From positions 434,001 to 498,000 of the forward strand of contig NZ_CP123967.1 of NCBI RefSeq assembly GCF_029917005.1: a stretch of 64,000 nt of DNA, written 5' to 3'. A program made the translations under genes and the position numbers. Under the pieces are notes generated by a model. The model saw nothing but the letters and a program-made list of their open reading frames with translations. It did not search any database and was not told the DNA's origin. Of this stretch, positions 45,801-52,090 are shown piece after piece; positions within the stretch are counted from its first letter, which is position 1, and each line of letters begins with the position of its first letter. The stretch comes from Tessaracoccus lacteus (lineage in GTDB: Bacteria; Actinomycetota; Actinomycetes; Propionibacteriales; Propionibacteriaceae).

Positions 45801-47420
45801 CGTCGAGCCGGCGCCGGAGACCCCCGTGATCGGGGTGCGCGAGGAGTTGAGCCAGATCGACTTGGTCAGGGTCACGTCGGCCGTGTCGAGCGAGGCCGAC
45901 GAGTCGTTGGTCGCGTTCCGGTCCTCGTCGTCGGCGTGCGTGGTGCCGGTGATCGTCGCGGAGTTGGTGAACCCGTCCGCGACGGCGGTCGGCTCGCCGT
46001 CCTGGTACTTCCGGCGCATCAGCACCGAGTAGCGGACGGTGGCGTCCTGGTCTGCGTCGAGGTCCCGGAGGGCGAAGTCGACCGTGAACACGCCGGTGGC
46101 GGCGTCGAAATCGACGGCTGTCATCGTTGCGCCGGTGACCGAGCCGGTGCCCGCCGCGGCGTCGGCGCACTCGGCCGGCCAGGTGTCTCCCGTGAGCTGC
46201 ACGCCGGCCGGCAGCACGGGGCACATGCCGTTGGGGATGATGTCGGTGACCGTGATGCCCGACGTGGAGACGTACTGGCTGGTCCGGACGTTCAGGGTGT
46301 AGCGCAGGGTGTCTCCACCGACGAAATCGCTGGCGGAGGCGGTCTTCACGACGCCGAGGTCGAGCACGCGCACCGTCGCGGAGTCGGAGACGGTGACGTC
46401 CGCCTGGGATCCGGGGGCCACGTCGCCGGCGTAGGTGCCCGTGAGGATCGCCTTGTTCGTGACGTCGTAGCCCTCGCCGTCGGGGCGGGTGCTGGCGCCG
46501 GTGGCTTCACCGTCGGGCATCGTGATCTCGCGCTCGCCGACATAGGCCGTGTAGGTCAGCTTGACTGTGGTATCGGCCGCGACGGTGCCGAGGTCCCAGG
46601 CGAGGCGGGTGAAGACCTCGCCGTCGACCTCGACGGTCGTGCGGGTGCACGGGAACGCCCCCGTGCAGCCCGTGACCGTGAACTGGGCGGGCACGTCGTC
46701 GACCACGACGACGCCGGCCGTGCCGCCGTCAGGGGCGGTGCGCACCGTCACGGCGTAGGTTGCGGGGTTCTGGGGGCCGCGGTAGACCTCGGCCTCGGCG
46801 TTTGCCGTCTCCGACTTGGTGACGGTGACAGGGACGACCTGGACGGTCGCGTCCTTGTCGCCTCCCTCGGTGGCGTCGCTGATGACGGGCGGGCCGGAGT
46901 CGGGGATGGTGACGTCGGGGGCGTTGCGCTCGTTGTCGCTGGCGTAGAAGCCGACGCCGACCTGATAGGTGGAGCCGGCGGGGTAGCGGTCAGGGTCGGC
47001 GACGGTGCCGAAAGTAAGGTCGACGGTGGAGCCTGTGGGCAGGTCCGCGATGTTGGACCAGACCAGCACCTGAGCCGTCGCCGGGTGCTCGGGGTCGGGG
47101 TCATTCGGGTCGGGGACCCAGGTGAGGATCGTCGGCTCACCGAGGCTGCTGGGGCTGATGCTGCCCGGTGCGTAGGCGACGCCCACGGGGAGCACGGCCA
47201 CCGCGAGGGCGTTGAACAGTTCTACGCCTGCCGGGTTGCTGACCGACGCATTCACCTGCCCTGCGGCACCGGCGAGGACGGCATCGCCGTGGACCGTGAC
47301 GGTGATACCGTCCGTCACGTCGGGTGCGACGGGCACCTCCGCGGACGCCGGGACCGAGGCCCCCACCCCCGCAAGCAGAGCCAGCACCACGACCAGGAGA
47401 AACGAAATACGGGCACGCAC
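36888..47420 (-). CDS. Giant DUF11-repeat cell-wall-anchored surface protein
   Basis: 3510 residues from a GTG at 47420. A signal peptide (ISFLLVVVLALLAGVGASVPASA) is followed by ~23 Ig-like units. Each opens with an ADLxxTK-type strand and contains Y-x-V-x-V-x-N-x-GPS and V-x-D-x-LP-x-G motifs, ending in NTAxVxxxxxDPDxxNN, the DUF11 pattern. The N-terminal third has more divergent units. The end is LPNAGGG, a hydrophobic stretch GVSFGVGLLALVGLLALAG and RRRRDEA, a sortase-type sorting signal with LPNAG in place of LPXTG. Likely an adhesin or surface stalk. No sortase gene is nearby. Confidence 0.92.
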   Translation of the reverse strand: MRARISFLLVVVLALLAGVGASVPASAEVPVAPDVTDGITVTVHGDAVLAGAAGQVNASVSNPAGVELFNALAVAVLPVGVAYAPGSISPSSLGEPTILTWVPDPNDPDPEHPATAQVLVWSNIADLPTGSTVDLTFGTVADPDRYPAGSTYQVGVGFYASDNERNAPDVTIPDSGPPVISDATEGGDKDATVQVVPVTVTKSETANAEAEVYRGPQNPATYAVTVRTAPDGGTAGVVVVDDVPAQFTVTGCTGAFPCTRTTVEVDGEVFTRLAWDLGTVAADTTVKLTYTAYVGEREITMPDGEATGASTRPDGEGYDVTNKAILTGTYAGDVAPGSQADVTVSDSATVRVLDLGVVKTASASDFVGGDTLRYTLNVRTSQYVSTSGITVTDIIPNGMCPVLPAGVQLTGDTWPAECADAAAGTGSVTGATMTAVDFDAATGVFTVDFALRDLDADQDATVRYSVLMRRKYQDGEPTAVADGFTNSATITGTTHADDEDRNATNDSSASLDTADVTLTKSIWLNSSRTPITGVSGAGSTCENREYADASSDAPSYQLGDLVCFRIESTFPVGVSTRSVFLTDFLPPGMSMVGWATAPGNTTTVTPLGSTPATATRWALGEETFGTRFVTPGATATIDILARVDSVPDTKPEVTGNLAKLRYSTQDGRVIGLRDAVDLQLSPPPPLALDKKVNDKDSLTPVREGQSLSFTIDVSHTGTTANSTADPVDEVEVWDVLPAGFDCDDITSSSPAIAPATDCTTLPDGSTRVVWNLDLATPLVGGGKTTISYTLSVPTPLSISSTHTNTAAVVRYTPKSTDGISAVTGRPTFYPTNPVGAYPDETKNAPEASDQATVGLAPASVTKAVVSTGVSETNNSADKQATIGETVTWRYTATIPANTSIFNGVMSDGLPVGSRLTVTGAGAPTATASNGATITTGCTADATAFRLCSDAADPQFGSLLFPTIWTNASSQPVTFTVTLPTRVADVAANTHSSTISNTATLTSTPGTAPTGSVTRGTATAQVGVVVAAPALAKAASVTSATAGWTTADSLVADGGQTLYYRLTASNTSGRPPVHDTVIVDCIDSRLTNFSNLTSSTVATLGGPVAGDGTNGCATGRTKYTWTLAQDLASSATIIYSATVPNPIAGGVTFRNDAALTGSTLAGVVDGERTLTATANRTVTAAPPTLTKVRVSPTGATVPGETVTWRLTMKVPAGVLLHEARILDTLGTPLGTAANATFAVSCADDWTGPCPTGSRLAAPSGSPQVLGVYLDDIAAADTARTLYVDVTSVVPTSTAVTVLTATNQARISWNTTEGTPPTTAVAGTNSTSNVSATVDLRHPLVTVTKSVSDASTPKAQGEIFTYTVTAGAVQNTSPNGKPAYNVKVVDTVPTGVIPVVSSTDPTPLADNATLAGGGVWNATARTITWTFASLTPGATATSVSYPAKLDLATRLTGAALVNTATPTAWDSLPTGGKTYTSTTGATASVTPAAPKVDATKQQVTANPVYIGDNVTFSLTLTNSGTATAVSLSAVDTLPTGWTYVAGSATLGGSPLADPAVSGQRLTWAGLGPLTPAQSLTITYQAVAGSGVQVGSTVAHTNAVTAADVTDATGGTSLNGGALPYVGTGDSATARIHQADLAITKTAGTFTAGGTGSFTIVVTNKGADPAVGASVRDTLTLPTGVSVASVGTTRGTCSLTGSVLDCTNPDPLASGGTWTITVGLSVAADVASGTEVPNTATVSARTEDRTPGNNTATATGRVITSADLAVSKAVTNPASGAVTAGQAIEWSVTLTNLGPSVSRGSAATPIVLTDTLPSTVTGLSITGTAPDGCTLTGRQLRCEIDRDLAVGDTIVVRVAGTVASSVPAGRGAIVNTASVTPVTTDPATPNNTSTTTTDVVVREALTIVKAITDPAPPAEVTPGEQLTYTLRVSNGGPSDARGVFIVDALPEGLTFGSIVGAGGGWTATANADHTVTFTYAGTLAAGADAPLITYTAKLGAHVTGAPAALENVATVSSAWKANQDSSSAIPGVPNPEADLALDKSVRPAGGEAGDPVVAGKTAVYTITVDNRGPSDADAVTVTDVLPEGLSVDGDLPAQCEADGRRITCVLADGLDADDDPWSFSFTVLVDPSFDGTSVDNTATVTSVTDDPDTGNNADTATLDVISRATLRVTKTPSAETVTAGGTVTWTIVVDNDGPSDARDVLLTDVLAPGLEFVSAGSSTSGVTCADDAATCSLGTIAAGETVRLSVVTRVRSSVVEGTTIPNEATATSSTIDPSTGDPATATGGDEIATIARSELTISKTTTTPTVSAGEVAIFRIAVGNDGPSDAAAAVKVTDTLPDGATFISSSTIGGPAQWVCEDGGDDVVCTLRDADGDPVTLAAGTDAPVLQISAVLDAALPAGKVTNTAKATSPSDPTPPSDTADVDVVTFADLGITKTAVGTPTAGEEFAWTITVTNHGPSDSVASATDPILITDELPTGVTFVSSSGAACTDEDGTVTCELRSTLAAGDSVAVTLRVAVDEAASGTISNTATVTPSLTDEPDGATHPNEATNVTDPVIEAADLAIGKAVTTDAGDIVAGQPIAWQLTVTNLGPSNSDADADHPIVVTDTLPAGVTAQSASGQGWDCAVSQDQTTVTCTLDSDLATGDPQTITVQALIDPDTRGDVTNTAAVAPGLTAQPADSTDNDEATATSTALESADLRLVKDISGEVVAGATGRYLIQVFNDGPSTARDVTVTDRLPEVLTFERVVTPEGEASQWTCAPSSADAQVIECAYDGSIVPGPEAVTLEIEVSAAADLTGDVTNTATVTSATPDPDPVNNTDGVDGTLVTSADLVVTKSHDPELPAVAGEEFTWTVTVANDGPSDSVASEASPITVTDRLEDGTTFVPDRSSDACSVDPADPQLVVCLIEQTIPAGGSASVDVRVALDEALAGELSNSATATPGDTADPDLANNTGTDTVPVAEVADLAVEKGVVTAADDVVAGHQIEWEVHVINRGPSNSDASPDDPIRVVDTLPSGVSFVSAEGTGWSCTAGEVVDGRETVECLLTSDLPVGRAPAITIVGLIDPGVQDSVRNEVEVWPGLTPEPDGSRDGNTDHANAPVGESADLLLTKAVAETITAGSGGRYALTVTNLGPSTARGVAIVDTLPYGLTFAAATGDGWECAADGQEVDCSYAEVLAPAASLTLLIDVTADESLTGDIVNTATVSATTLDPDPDNNTGTATGTVAERVDLSIVKTATGTPVVGETFAYELAVRNAGPAMARGVLVSDLLPASLTAVSAEGEGWSCGLDSSTGAVSCALPELAAGQSAPVITVLVRVLPAAYPTVANTASVSSTTPEDAATLADNSSTATVEVPAQSSLAITKELTGGLMTGKTAHYVVTVTNQGPTADPGPVTVTDPMPDGLVARGAELTGADGSCEVDAEEVTCLVDGLEVGQTATVDLTVYVSADASGDIINVATATSDASDDVVEASAEGTVTVVRLPNAGGGQGVSFGVGLLALVGLLALAGTRRRRDEA

Positions 47421-47698
47421 GACGTCTTGACCATCCCTCAGAGCTTGGTCCGGAAGCCGCCTCTCTCGCGCCGACCCCCCCGGAGCACAGTGATCCGCAA
47501 AGTAGGGGCAGGTGGGTCACACCGCGAATCGCCTGCGTTCTGCGTGCGTAATATGACACTGCGCCGTGTAGTACTGACGTGATCGCCGTGATGCGAACCG
47601 CGCGGTCTGGCGTGCTGCGGGTAGTGTCAGAGGGACCGGCAGCGCCGGCCGGCGGAAGGTCGTCGGCCCGGGCCGGGCGTCAACGTGAAAGGCATGTC

Positions 47699-48631
47699 GT
47701 GCAGAACCCGTCCGACCTCTTCCGCTTCGAGTCCGACGCCGACGCGGACGTTCCACGCTCCGGCGTGCTGGTCGTCGCCGTGGGATCGTTCATCGACGCA
47801 GGCAAGATCCAGAGCCTTCTCGGCGACCACCTCGTCGAGTCCGGCGACCCGGAGACGGTCGCCACGTTCGACATCGATCAGCTGGTCGACTACCGCGACC
47901 GCCGGCCCACCATGATCTTCGACCGCAACCGCTGGGACGGCTACGACGACCCGGCGATCCTCCTGCGGCGCCTCACTGACCGCGACGGCCGCCTCTACTA
48001 CCTGCTCACCGGCCCCGAGCCCGACTTCCAGTGGGAGCGGCTCGTCGAGGCCGTCCGCGAGCTGATCGACCGGCTCGATGTCTCCCTGGTCGTCACTGTG
48101 CACGGCATCCCCATGGGTGTGCCGCACACCCGCCCGATCGGGATGACGTCGCATGCCACTGATCCCGAGCTGATCGGAGAGGCGCGCTCCCCCTTCGGCC
48201 GGGTCCAGGTGCCCGCCTCGTTCCCGGCCCTGCTCGAGTACCGGCTAGGGGAGGCGGGTCAGCGCGCCGTCGGGTTCGCCATCCACGTCCCGCACTACCT
48301 GGCGGCCTCCGAGTTCGCCGAGGGCGCGCTCGCCGCGCTCAATGCCGTGGTCGACGCCACCGGGTTGAGTCTGCCCAATGACGGCCTGGTGGAGAAGGCG
48401 GAGGTGAACCGGCGCGCCATCGCGGCCGAGGTTGAGGACAACGACGAGGTCAAGGCGATCGTCGAGGCGTTGGAACAGCAGTACGACGCGTTCATGCGCG
48501 GCCAGCAGGCCCCCAACCTGTGGGTGCCGGAGGGATCGCAGATCCCGTCGGCCGACCAGCTCGGCGCGGAGTTCGAGGACTTCCTGCGCACCATCTCCGA
48601 CGACGACGAGGGCGACGACCCTGCGCGATAG
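47699..48631 (+). CDS. PAC2-family protein (proteasome-assembly-chaperone-like)
   Basis: 310 residues from the GTG at 47699, with AAAGG six bases upstream. VLVVAVGSFIDAGKIQSLLGDHLVE and YLLTGPEPDFQWERLVEAVRELIDRL are PAC2 family segments, as is the GIPMGVPHTRPIGMTSHATDPELIGE core. Actinobacterial members often lie near proteasome-related genes, but none is seen here, and function is unproven. The C-terminal ~70 residues are acidic and helical. The gap 47421-47698 upstream holds the promoters of this and the divergent giant gene. Confidence 0.86.
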   Translation: MQNPSDLFRFESDADADVPRSGVLVVAVGSFIDAGKIQSLLGDHLVESGDPETVATFDIDQLVDYRDRRPTMIFDRNRWDGYDDPAILLRRLTDRDGRLYYLLTGPEPDFQWERLVEAVRELIDRLDVSLVVTVHGIPMGVPHTRPIGMTSHATDPELIGEARSPFGRVQVPASFPALLEYRLGEAGQRAVGFAIHVPHYLAASEFAEGALAALNAVVDATGLSLPNDGLVEKAEVNRRAIAAEVEDNDEVKAIVEALEQQYDAFMRGQQAPNLWVPEGSQIPSADQLGAEFEDFLRTISDDDEGDDPAR

Positions 48632-48725
48632 GCCGATAGAGCCGCGACCCGGAAGCGTCGCCAACGTGCTCGTTTGATGAGAGTGCCCCTAGGCTGAACC
48701 CACGGGTGAGCGCGGAGGGAGCACC

Positions 48726-49517
48726 ATGTCGACAGGTGGAGGCCGGGCCTCGGCGGAGGCGGTCAGGCGCCGGCGGAGGCTGATTGCCGAGAAGGTGGCG
48801 AAGCGCGGGACGATGTCGGTGGAGGACGTGGCGTCCGAGACCGGTGTCTCGACCATGACCGCCTACCGCGACATCGAGGCGCTTGTGGAAGAGGGCCTCG
48901 TGACACGTCAGGGGCGGGGCACAGTGTCGGCCGCGGCCTCGCGTCTGAGCGAGGTGAGTGCGCTGCTCAGGCTCGAGCAGAACTCCGCCGAGAAGGTCGC
49001 GATCGCACGCGCCGCCGCCGCTCTGATCCGGCCGGGCAGTTCCGTCCTCATCGACGACTCCACCAGCGCGCTGTGGGCCCTCCGTGAACTCGCCTCTGTG
49101 CCGTTGACTGTCGTCACGAACTCGTTGCTCGTCGCGCGCGAGGTCGAGCCGCGAAGCGCGGTCCGGCTGCTCGTGACCGGAGGCGAGTACCAGCCATGGG
49201 CGGAGTCCCTCCTCGGGAAGACGGCTCTCGACATGATCAGCGGTATCCGCACGGACTACTGCCTCCTCAGCGCCTCCGGCATCAGTGACGGAAGGTGCTT
49301 CCATCCGTACGAGGATGTCGCGCTGGTGAAGCGGGCAATGGTCGCGTCGGCCGAGAAGGCGATCCTCCTGCTGGACCACACCAAGTTCGCCAGGAGGGCG
49401 CTGCACAGCTTCGCGCCGCTGACCGACTTCTCGCACATCGTCACCGACTCCGCGATCGACCCGGCAGACCTGGAGCTGGTCAGGCAGCTTGGACCGGAGG
49501 TCGTCGTCGCCGAGTAG
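48726..49517 (+). CDS. DeoR-family transcriptional regulator
   Basis: 263 residues. The N-terminal winged HTH (AEKVAKRGTMSVEDVASETGVSTMTAYRDIEALVEEGLVTRQGRGTV) matches DeoR, though the usual S-x-x-T-IRRDL is STMTAYRDI. The C-terminal sensor domain (about 85-250) has the DeoRC phosphosugar-binding pattern, with IDDSTSALWAL, VVTNSLLVA and ASEKAILLLDHTKF-like elements. It probably represses the operon that begins at 49632; the inverted repeat at 49563-49590 lies between them. An effector such as a phosphorylated sugar is inferred. Confidence 0.9.
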   Translation: MSTGGGRASAEAVRRRRRLIAEKVAKRGTMSVEDVASETGVSTMTAYRDIEALVEEGLVTRQGRGTVSAAASRLSEVSALLRLEQNSAEKVAIARAAAALIRPGSSVLIDDSTSALWALRELASVPLTVVTNSLLVAREVEPRSAVRLLVTGGEYQPWAESLLGKTALDMISGIRTDYCLLSASGISDGRCFHPYEDVALVKRAMVASAEKAILLLDHTKFARRALHSFAPLTDFSHIVTDSAIDPADLELVRQLGPEVVVAE

Positions 49518-49550
49518 GACCACCCGCCGGAGAATCCAACACATTCGCTG

Positions 49551-49578
49551 TTGTTTCTTACACAAGTTGTGATACTTT
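49551..49578 (+). promoter_or_regulatory. Candidate promoter of the catabolic operon
   Basis: TTGTTT (49551-49556) and TACTTT (49573-49578) are spaced by 16 bases and lie in an AT-rich patch within GC-rich surroundings. The -10 lies inside the operator-like inverted repeat, as expected for repression. Confidence 0.5.
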
Positions 49579-49590
49579 CATCACAACTTG
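49563..49590. promoter_or_regulatory. Operator-like inverted repeat upstream of the catabolic operon
   Basis: CAAGTTGTGA (49563-49572) and TCACAACTTG (49581-49590) are perfect complements separated by 8 bases. It overlaps the candidate -10 and is preceded by the DeoR-family gene, so it is the likely binding site of that regulator. Confidence 0.7.
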
Positions 49591-49612
49591 GTGCGCGCAT
49601 CGATGCGCGCAC
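49591..49612. promoter_or_regulatory. 22-bp perfect palindrome in the operon leader
   Basis: GTGCGCGCATC (49591-49601) is the exact reverse complement of 49602-49612. It follows the operator without a gap and ends 20 bases before the first start codon. It may be a second protein site or a leader stem. Confidence 0.55.
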
Positions 49613-49631
49613 GTGTGAGAGGACACGCACA

Positions 49632-50111
49632 ATGGGACTTCGCATCGTGGTTGCCGCCGACTCGGCCGGCTATGACTACAAGGAGCAGCTGAAACAGGAC
49701 CTGGCGGCCGATCCCCGCGTCGATGAGGTGATCGACGTCGGCGTGGGTCACGGTGAGAACACCGACTACCCGCACGTCGCGGTGACGGGGGCGCGTCTGA
49801 TCGCGGCAGGCAAGGCGGATCGAGGCCTGTTCGTCTGCGGCACCGGGATGGGCGTCGCGATGGCCGCCAACAAGGTGCCCGGCATCCGCGCCTCCGTCGC
49901 CCACGACTCCTTCTCGGTCGAGCGGCTTGTGCTGTCCAACGACGCGCAGGTGCTCACGTTCGGCGAGCGCGTCATCGGCCTCGAACTGGCACGCCGCCTC
50001 ACGCGGGAGTGGCTCGGCTACACCTTCGACCCTGCGTCCGCCTCGGCCCCCAAGGTCGCCGCGCTCTGCTCCTACGAGCCCCAGACCCAGTCCGCGGACG
50101 CCTCCGCCTGA
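49632..50111 (+). CDS. RpiB/LacAB-family sugar-phosphate isomerase
   Basis: 159 residues. [12 protein letters not shown] is the N-terminal substrate-binding strand, ENTDYPHVA is family-typical, and [22 protein letters not shown] contains the catalytic Cys and anion hole. [21 protein letters not shown] closes the fold. Family enzymes interconvert ketose and aldose phosphates, including ribose-5-phosphate, galactose-6-phosphate and the tetrose phosphates of erythritol pathways. Here it heads a catabolic operon. DYPHVA rather than DYPD, together with a kinase and transketolase downstream, leaves a pentose or tetrose phosphate as likely substrate. Confidence 0.88.
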   Translation: MGLRIVVAADSAGYDYKEQLKQDLAADPRVDEVIDVGVGHGENTDYPHVAVTGARLIAAGKADRGLFVCGTGMGVAMAANKVPGIRASVAHDSFSVERLVLSNDAQVLTFGERVIGLELARRLTREWLGYTFDPASASAPKVAALCSYEPQTQSADASA

Positions 50112-50178
50112 CCCCCTCCGCCCACCGCGGACCCCTCCCGGCGGCACCGCAGCCGCCCCATTCCAGAAGGACACGACA

Positions 50179-51171
50179 ATGGAGTTCCTGTTCATGCTCA
50201 TCGCCGCGCTCGGCGGTGGCTTCTTCGGCGCCGCGATCGGCGCCAACTTCGCCTTCGTCATGGTTGGCTTCAGCCTGCTCGCCGCCGTCGGCTCCGCCGT
50301 CGCCGGTGCGCCGGAGATGAGCGACATGATGTTCAACTACGTCTCATTCGGCCCCTTCATGGGCCCCCACGTCGCCTTCGCAGGCGGCGTCGCGGCCGCG
50401 GCCTACGCAGCCCGCCGCGGCTACTCCGACTCTGGCAAGGACATCGTCCTTCCCCTGGCACGTCTCGGAAAGCCCGATGTGCTGCTGGTCGGCGCGCTGT
50501 TCGGCGGCATCGGCTACGCCCTGCAACAGGCAATCCACCTCATCCCCTGGTTCGGCAGCCACACGGACTCCGTGGCGCTGTCGATCATCATCTCGGCCTT
50601 CGCCGTGCGCCTCATCTTCGGCGACGGGTCGCTGCTCAACCTGGACAAGTGCAACCCGTCCGGTCCTCGCTTCGCACCACACGGCGACTCCTCGTGGCTG
50701 CGGTACCAGGAGAAGCCCGGCCAGATGCTCACCATCGGAGCCTTCGCCGGCATCCTCGCCGCGGGTGTCTCCGTAGTGCTCTCGACGAGCTTCCCGGCCG
50801 TCGCCGCCTTCGGCAACGCCAACACCCTGCCCTTCGCCATTTCGGCCATCACCATCTGCCTGCTCAACATGGGCTACAACGTGCCTGTCACGCACCACAT
50901 GACCAACATCGGTGGGCTCGCGGCGATCGTGTTCTACCCCTACCTCGCCGGCGCGGCCTCCATCTCCGAGGCGGGCTGGGTGCCGGAGGCTGCGGTGGGA
51001 GCCCTGATCGTCGGCGCCGTCTTCGGCGTGCTCGCCGCGTTCCTCGGCGAGTGGATGGCCCGGTTCTTCCTCGCGAGGGGAACGACCCACGTCGACCCGC
51101 CGGCCTTCGCCATCTGGCCCATGAACACCGTCATCATGCTCATCGCCGCGCTGCTGCCGGCCGTCAGCTGA
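50179..51171 (+). CDS. Polytopic membrane protein, probable substrate importer of unrecognised family
   Basis: 330 residues with about nine hydrophobic segments. MEFLFMLIAALGGGFFGAAIGANFAFVMVGFSLLAAVG opens with a glycine-rich repeat. Histidine- and asparagine-containing loops (PFMGPHVAFAGGVAAAAYAARR, GYNVPVTHHMTNIGGLAAI, NLDKCNPSGPRFAPHGD) are unusual and may bind the substrate. The two halves each contain a GGxxAA-like stretch, suggesting an internal duplication. No PTS, ABC or MFS motif is present. It is placed between isomerase and kinase, with AAGGA seven bases before the ATG, so it most likely imports the sugar or polyol. I do not recognise the family. Confidence 0.75.
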   Translation: MEFLFMLIAALGGGFFGAAIGANFAFVMVGFSLLAAVGSAVAGAPEMSDMMFNYVSFGPFMGPHVAFAGGVAAAAYAARRGYSDSGKDIVLPLARLGKPDVLLVGALFGGIGYALQQAIHLIPWFGSHTDSVALSIIISAFAVRLIFGDGSLLNLDKCNPSGPRFAPHGDSSWLRYQEKPGQMLTIGAFAGILAAGVSVVLSTSFPAVAAFGNANTLPFAISAITICLLNMGYNVPVTHHMTNIGGLAAIVFYPYLAGAASISEAGWVPEAAVGALIVGAVFGVLAAFLGEWMARFFLARGTTHVDPPAFAIWPMNTVIMLIAALLPAVS

Positions 51172-51191
51172 CCCTGACCCGGAGGACTCCC

Positions 51192-52052
51192 ATGACCGAG
51201 ACCTTGCTGCGCGCCCCCGCGGAACTGTTCGACGCCTACGTCTTCGACATGGACGGAACGATCTACCTCGGCGATCACCTGCTGCCCGGCGCCGCGCGCC
51301 TTGTCCACGAGCTGCGCCGTCGGGAGATCCCCGTGCGATTCCTGTCCAACAACCCGACCAAGGACCCGGCGATGTACGCCGAGAAGCTGGAGCGGCTCGG
51401 ACTGCCGACCCCAGTCGGGGACATCGCCAACACCATCGTCACCACCGTCACCTGGCTCAGGCGACACCACCCCGACGCCGTGCTGTATCCCATCGCGGAG
51501 GAACCCCTCATCAACGCCCTCGTCGAGGCCGGGTTCCGGCTCAGCGAGGACCCCGCCAAGATCGACATCGTCATCGCCAGCTACGACCGCGGCTTCGACT
51601 ACCGGAAGCTGCAGATCGCATTCGATGCGCTCTGGTTCCACCGCGGCGCGTTCCTTGTGCAGACGAACCCCGACCGCTTCTGTCCGTTCCCCGGAGGACG
51701 GGGAGAGCCTGACTGCGCCGCCATCACCGCCGCGATCGAGGCCTGCTCGGGGGTGAAGTGCCGGATCAGCTTCGGCAAACCCGACCCGATCATGCTCGAG
51801 GCGGTCATGTCGACACTCGACTGCCCCGTCGAGCGGGCCGTCATGGTTGGAGACCGGCTTCAGACCGACATCGCCATGGCCCTCGATACCGGGATGGCTG
51901 CCGCGGCAGTCCTGACCGGTGAGACCACCGTCGAGGAGATCGCTGCGCAACCCGAGGGCCGGGTTCCGGACCTTGTTCTCGATCGCATCGATCGCCTCAT
52001 TCCCGCCCACCTCTGGGACGAACTCGGCTGGGCCGAGTCCGATCCCTCCTGA
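51192..52052 (+). CDS. HAD-IIA family phosphatase (NagD-like)
   Basis: 286 residues. Motif I FDMDGTIYLGDHLLPGA and motif II VRFLSNNPTKD are typical of NagD/PLP-phosphatase (C2 cap) enzymes. The Lys lies in SFGKPDPIMLEA, and motif IV is VMVGDRLQTDIAMALDTGM. It dephosphorylates a sugar phosphate or controls a toxic phosphorylated by-product. Start at 51192 after GGAGG. The gene is 20 bases after the transporter and 38 before the kinase; its presence in a catabolic operon is less usual and may signal metabolite repair. Confidence 0.9.
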   Translation: MTETLLRAPAELFDAYVFDMDGTIYLGDHLLPGAARLVHELRRREIPVRFLSNNPTKDPAMYAEKLERLGLPTPVGDIANTIVTTVTWLRRHHPDAVLYPIAEEPLINALVEAGFRLSEDPAKIDIVIASYDRGFDYRKLQIAFDALWFHRGAFLVQTNPDRFCPFPGGRGEPDCAAITAAIEACSGVKCRISFGKPDPIMLEAVMSTLDCPVERAVMVGDRLQTDIAMALDTGMAAAAVLTGETTVEEIAAQPEGRVPDLVLDRIDRLIPAHLWDELGWAESDPS

Positions 52053-52090
52053 CCTATGTGTCAGTGTTTCAGTCATCAAAGGAGATAGAC

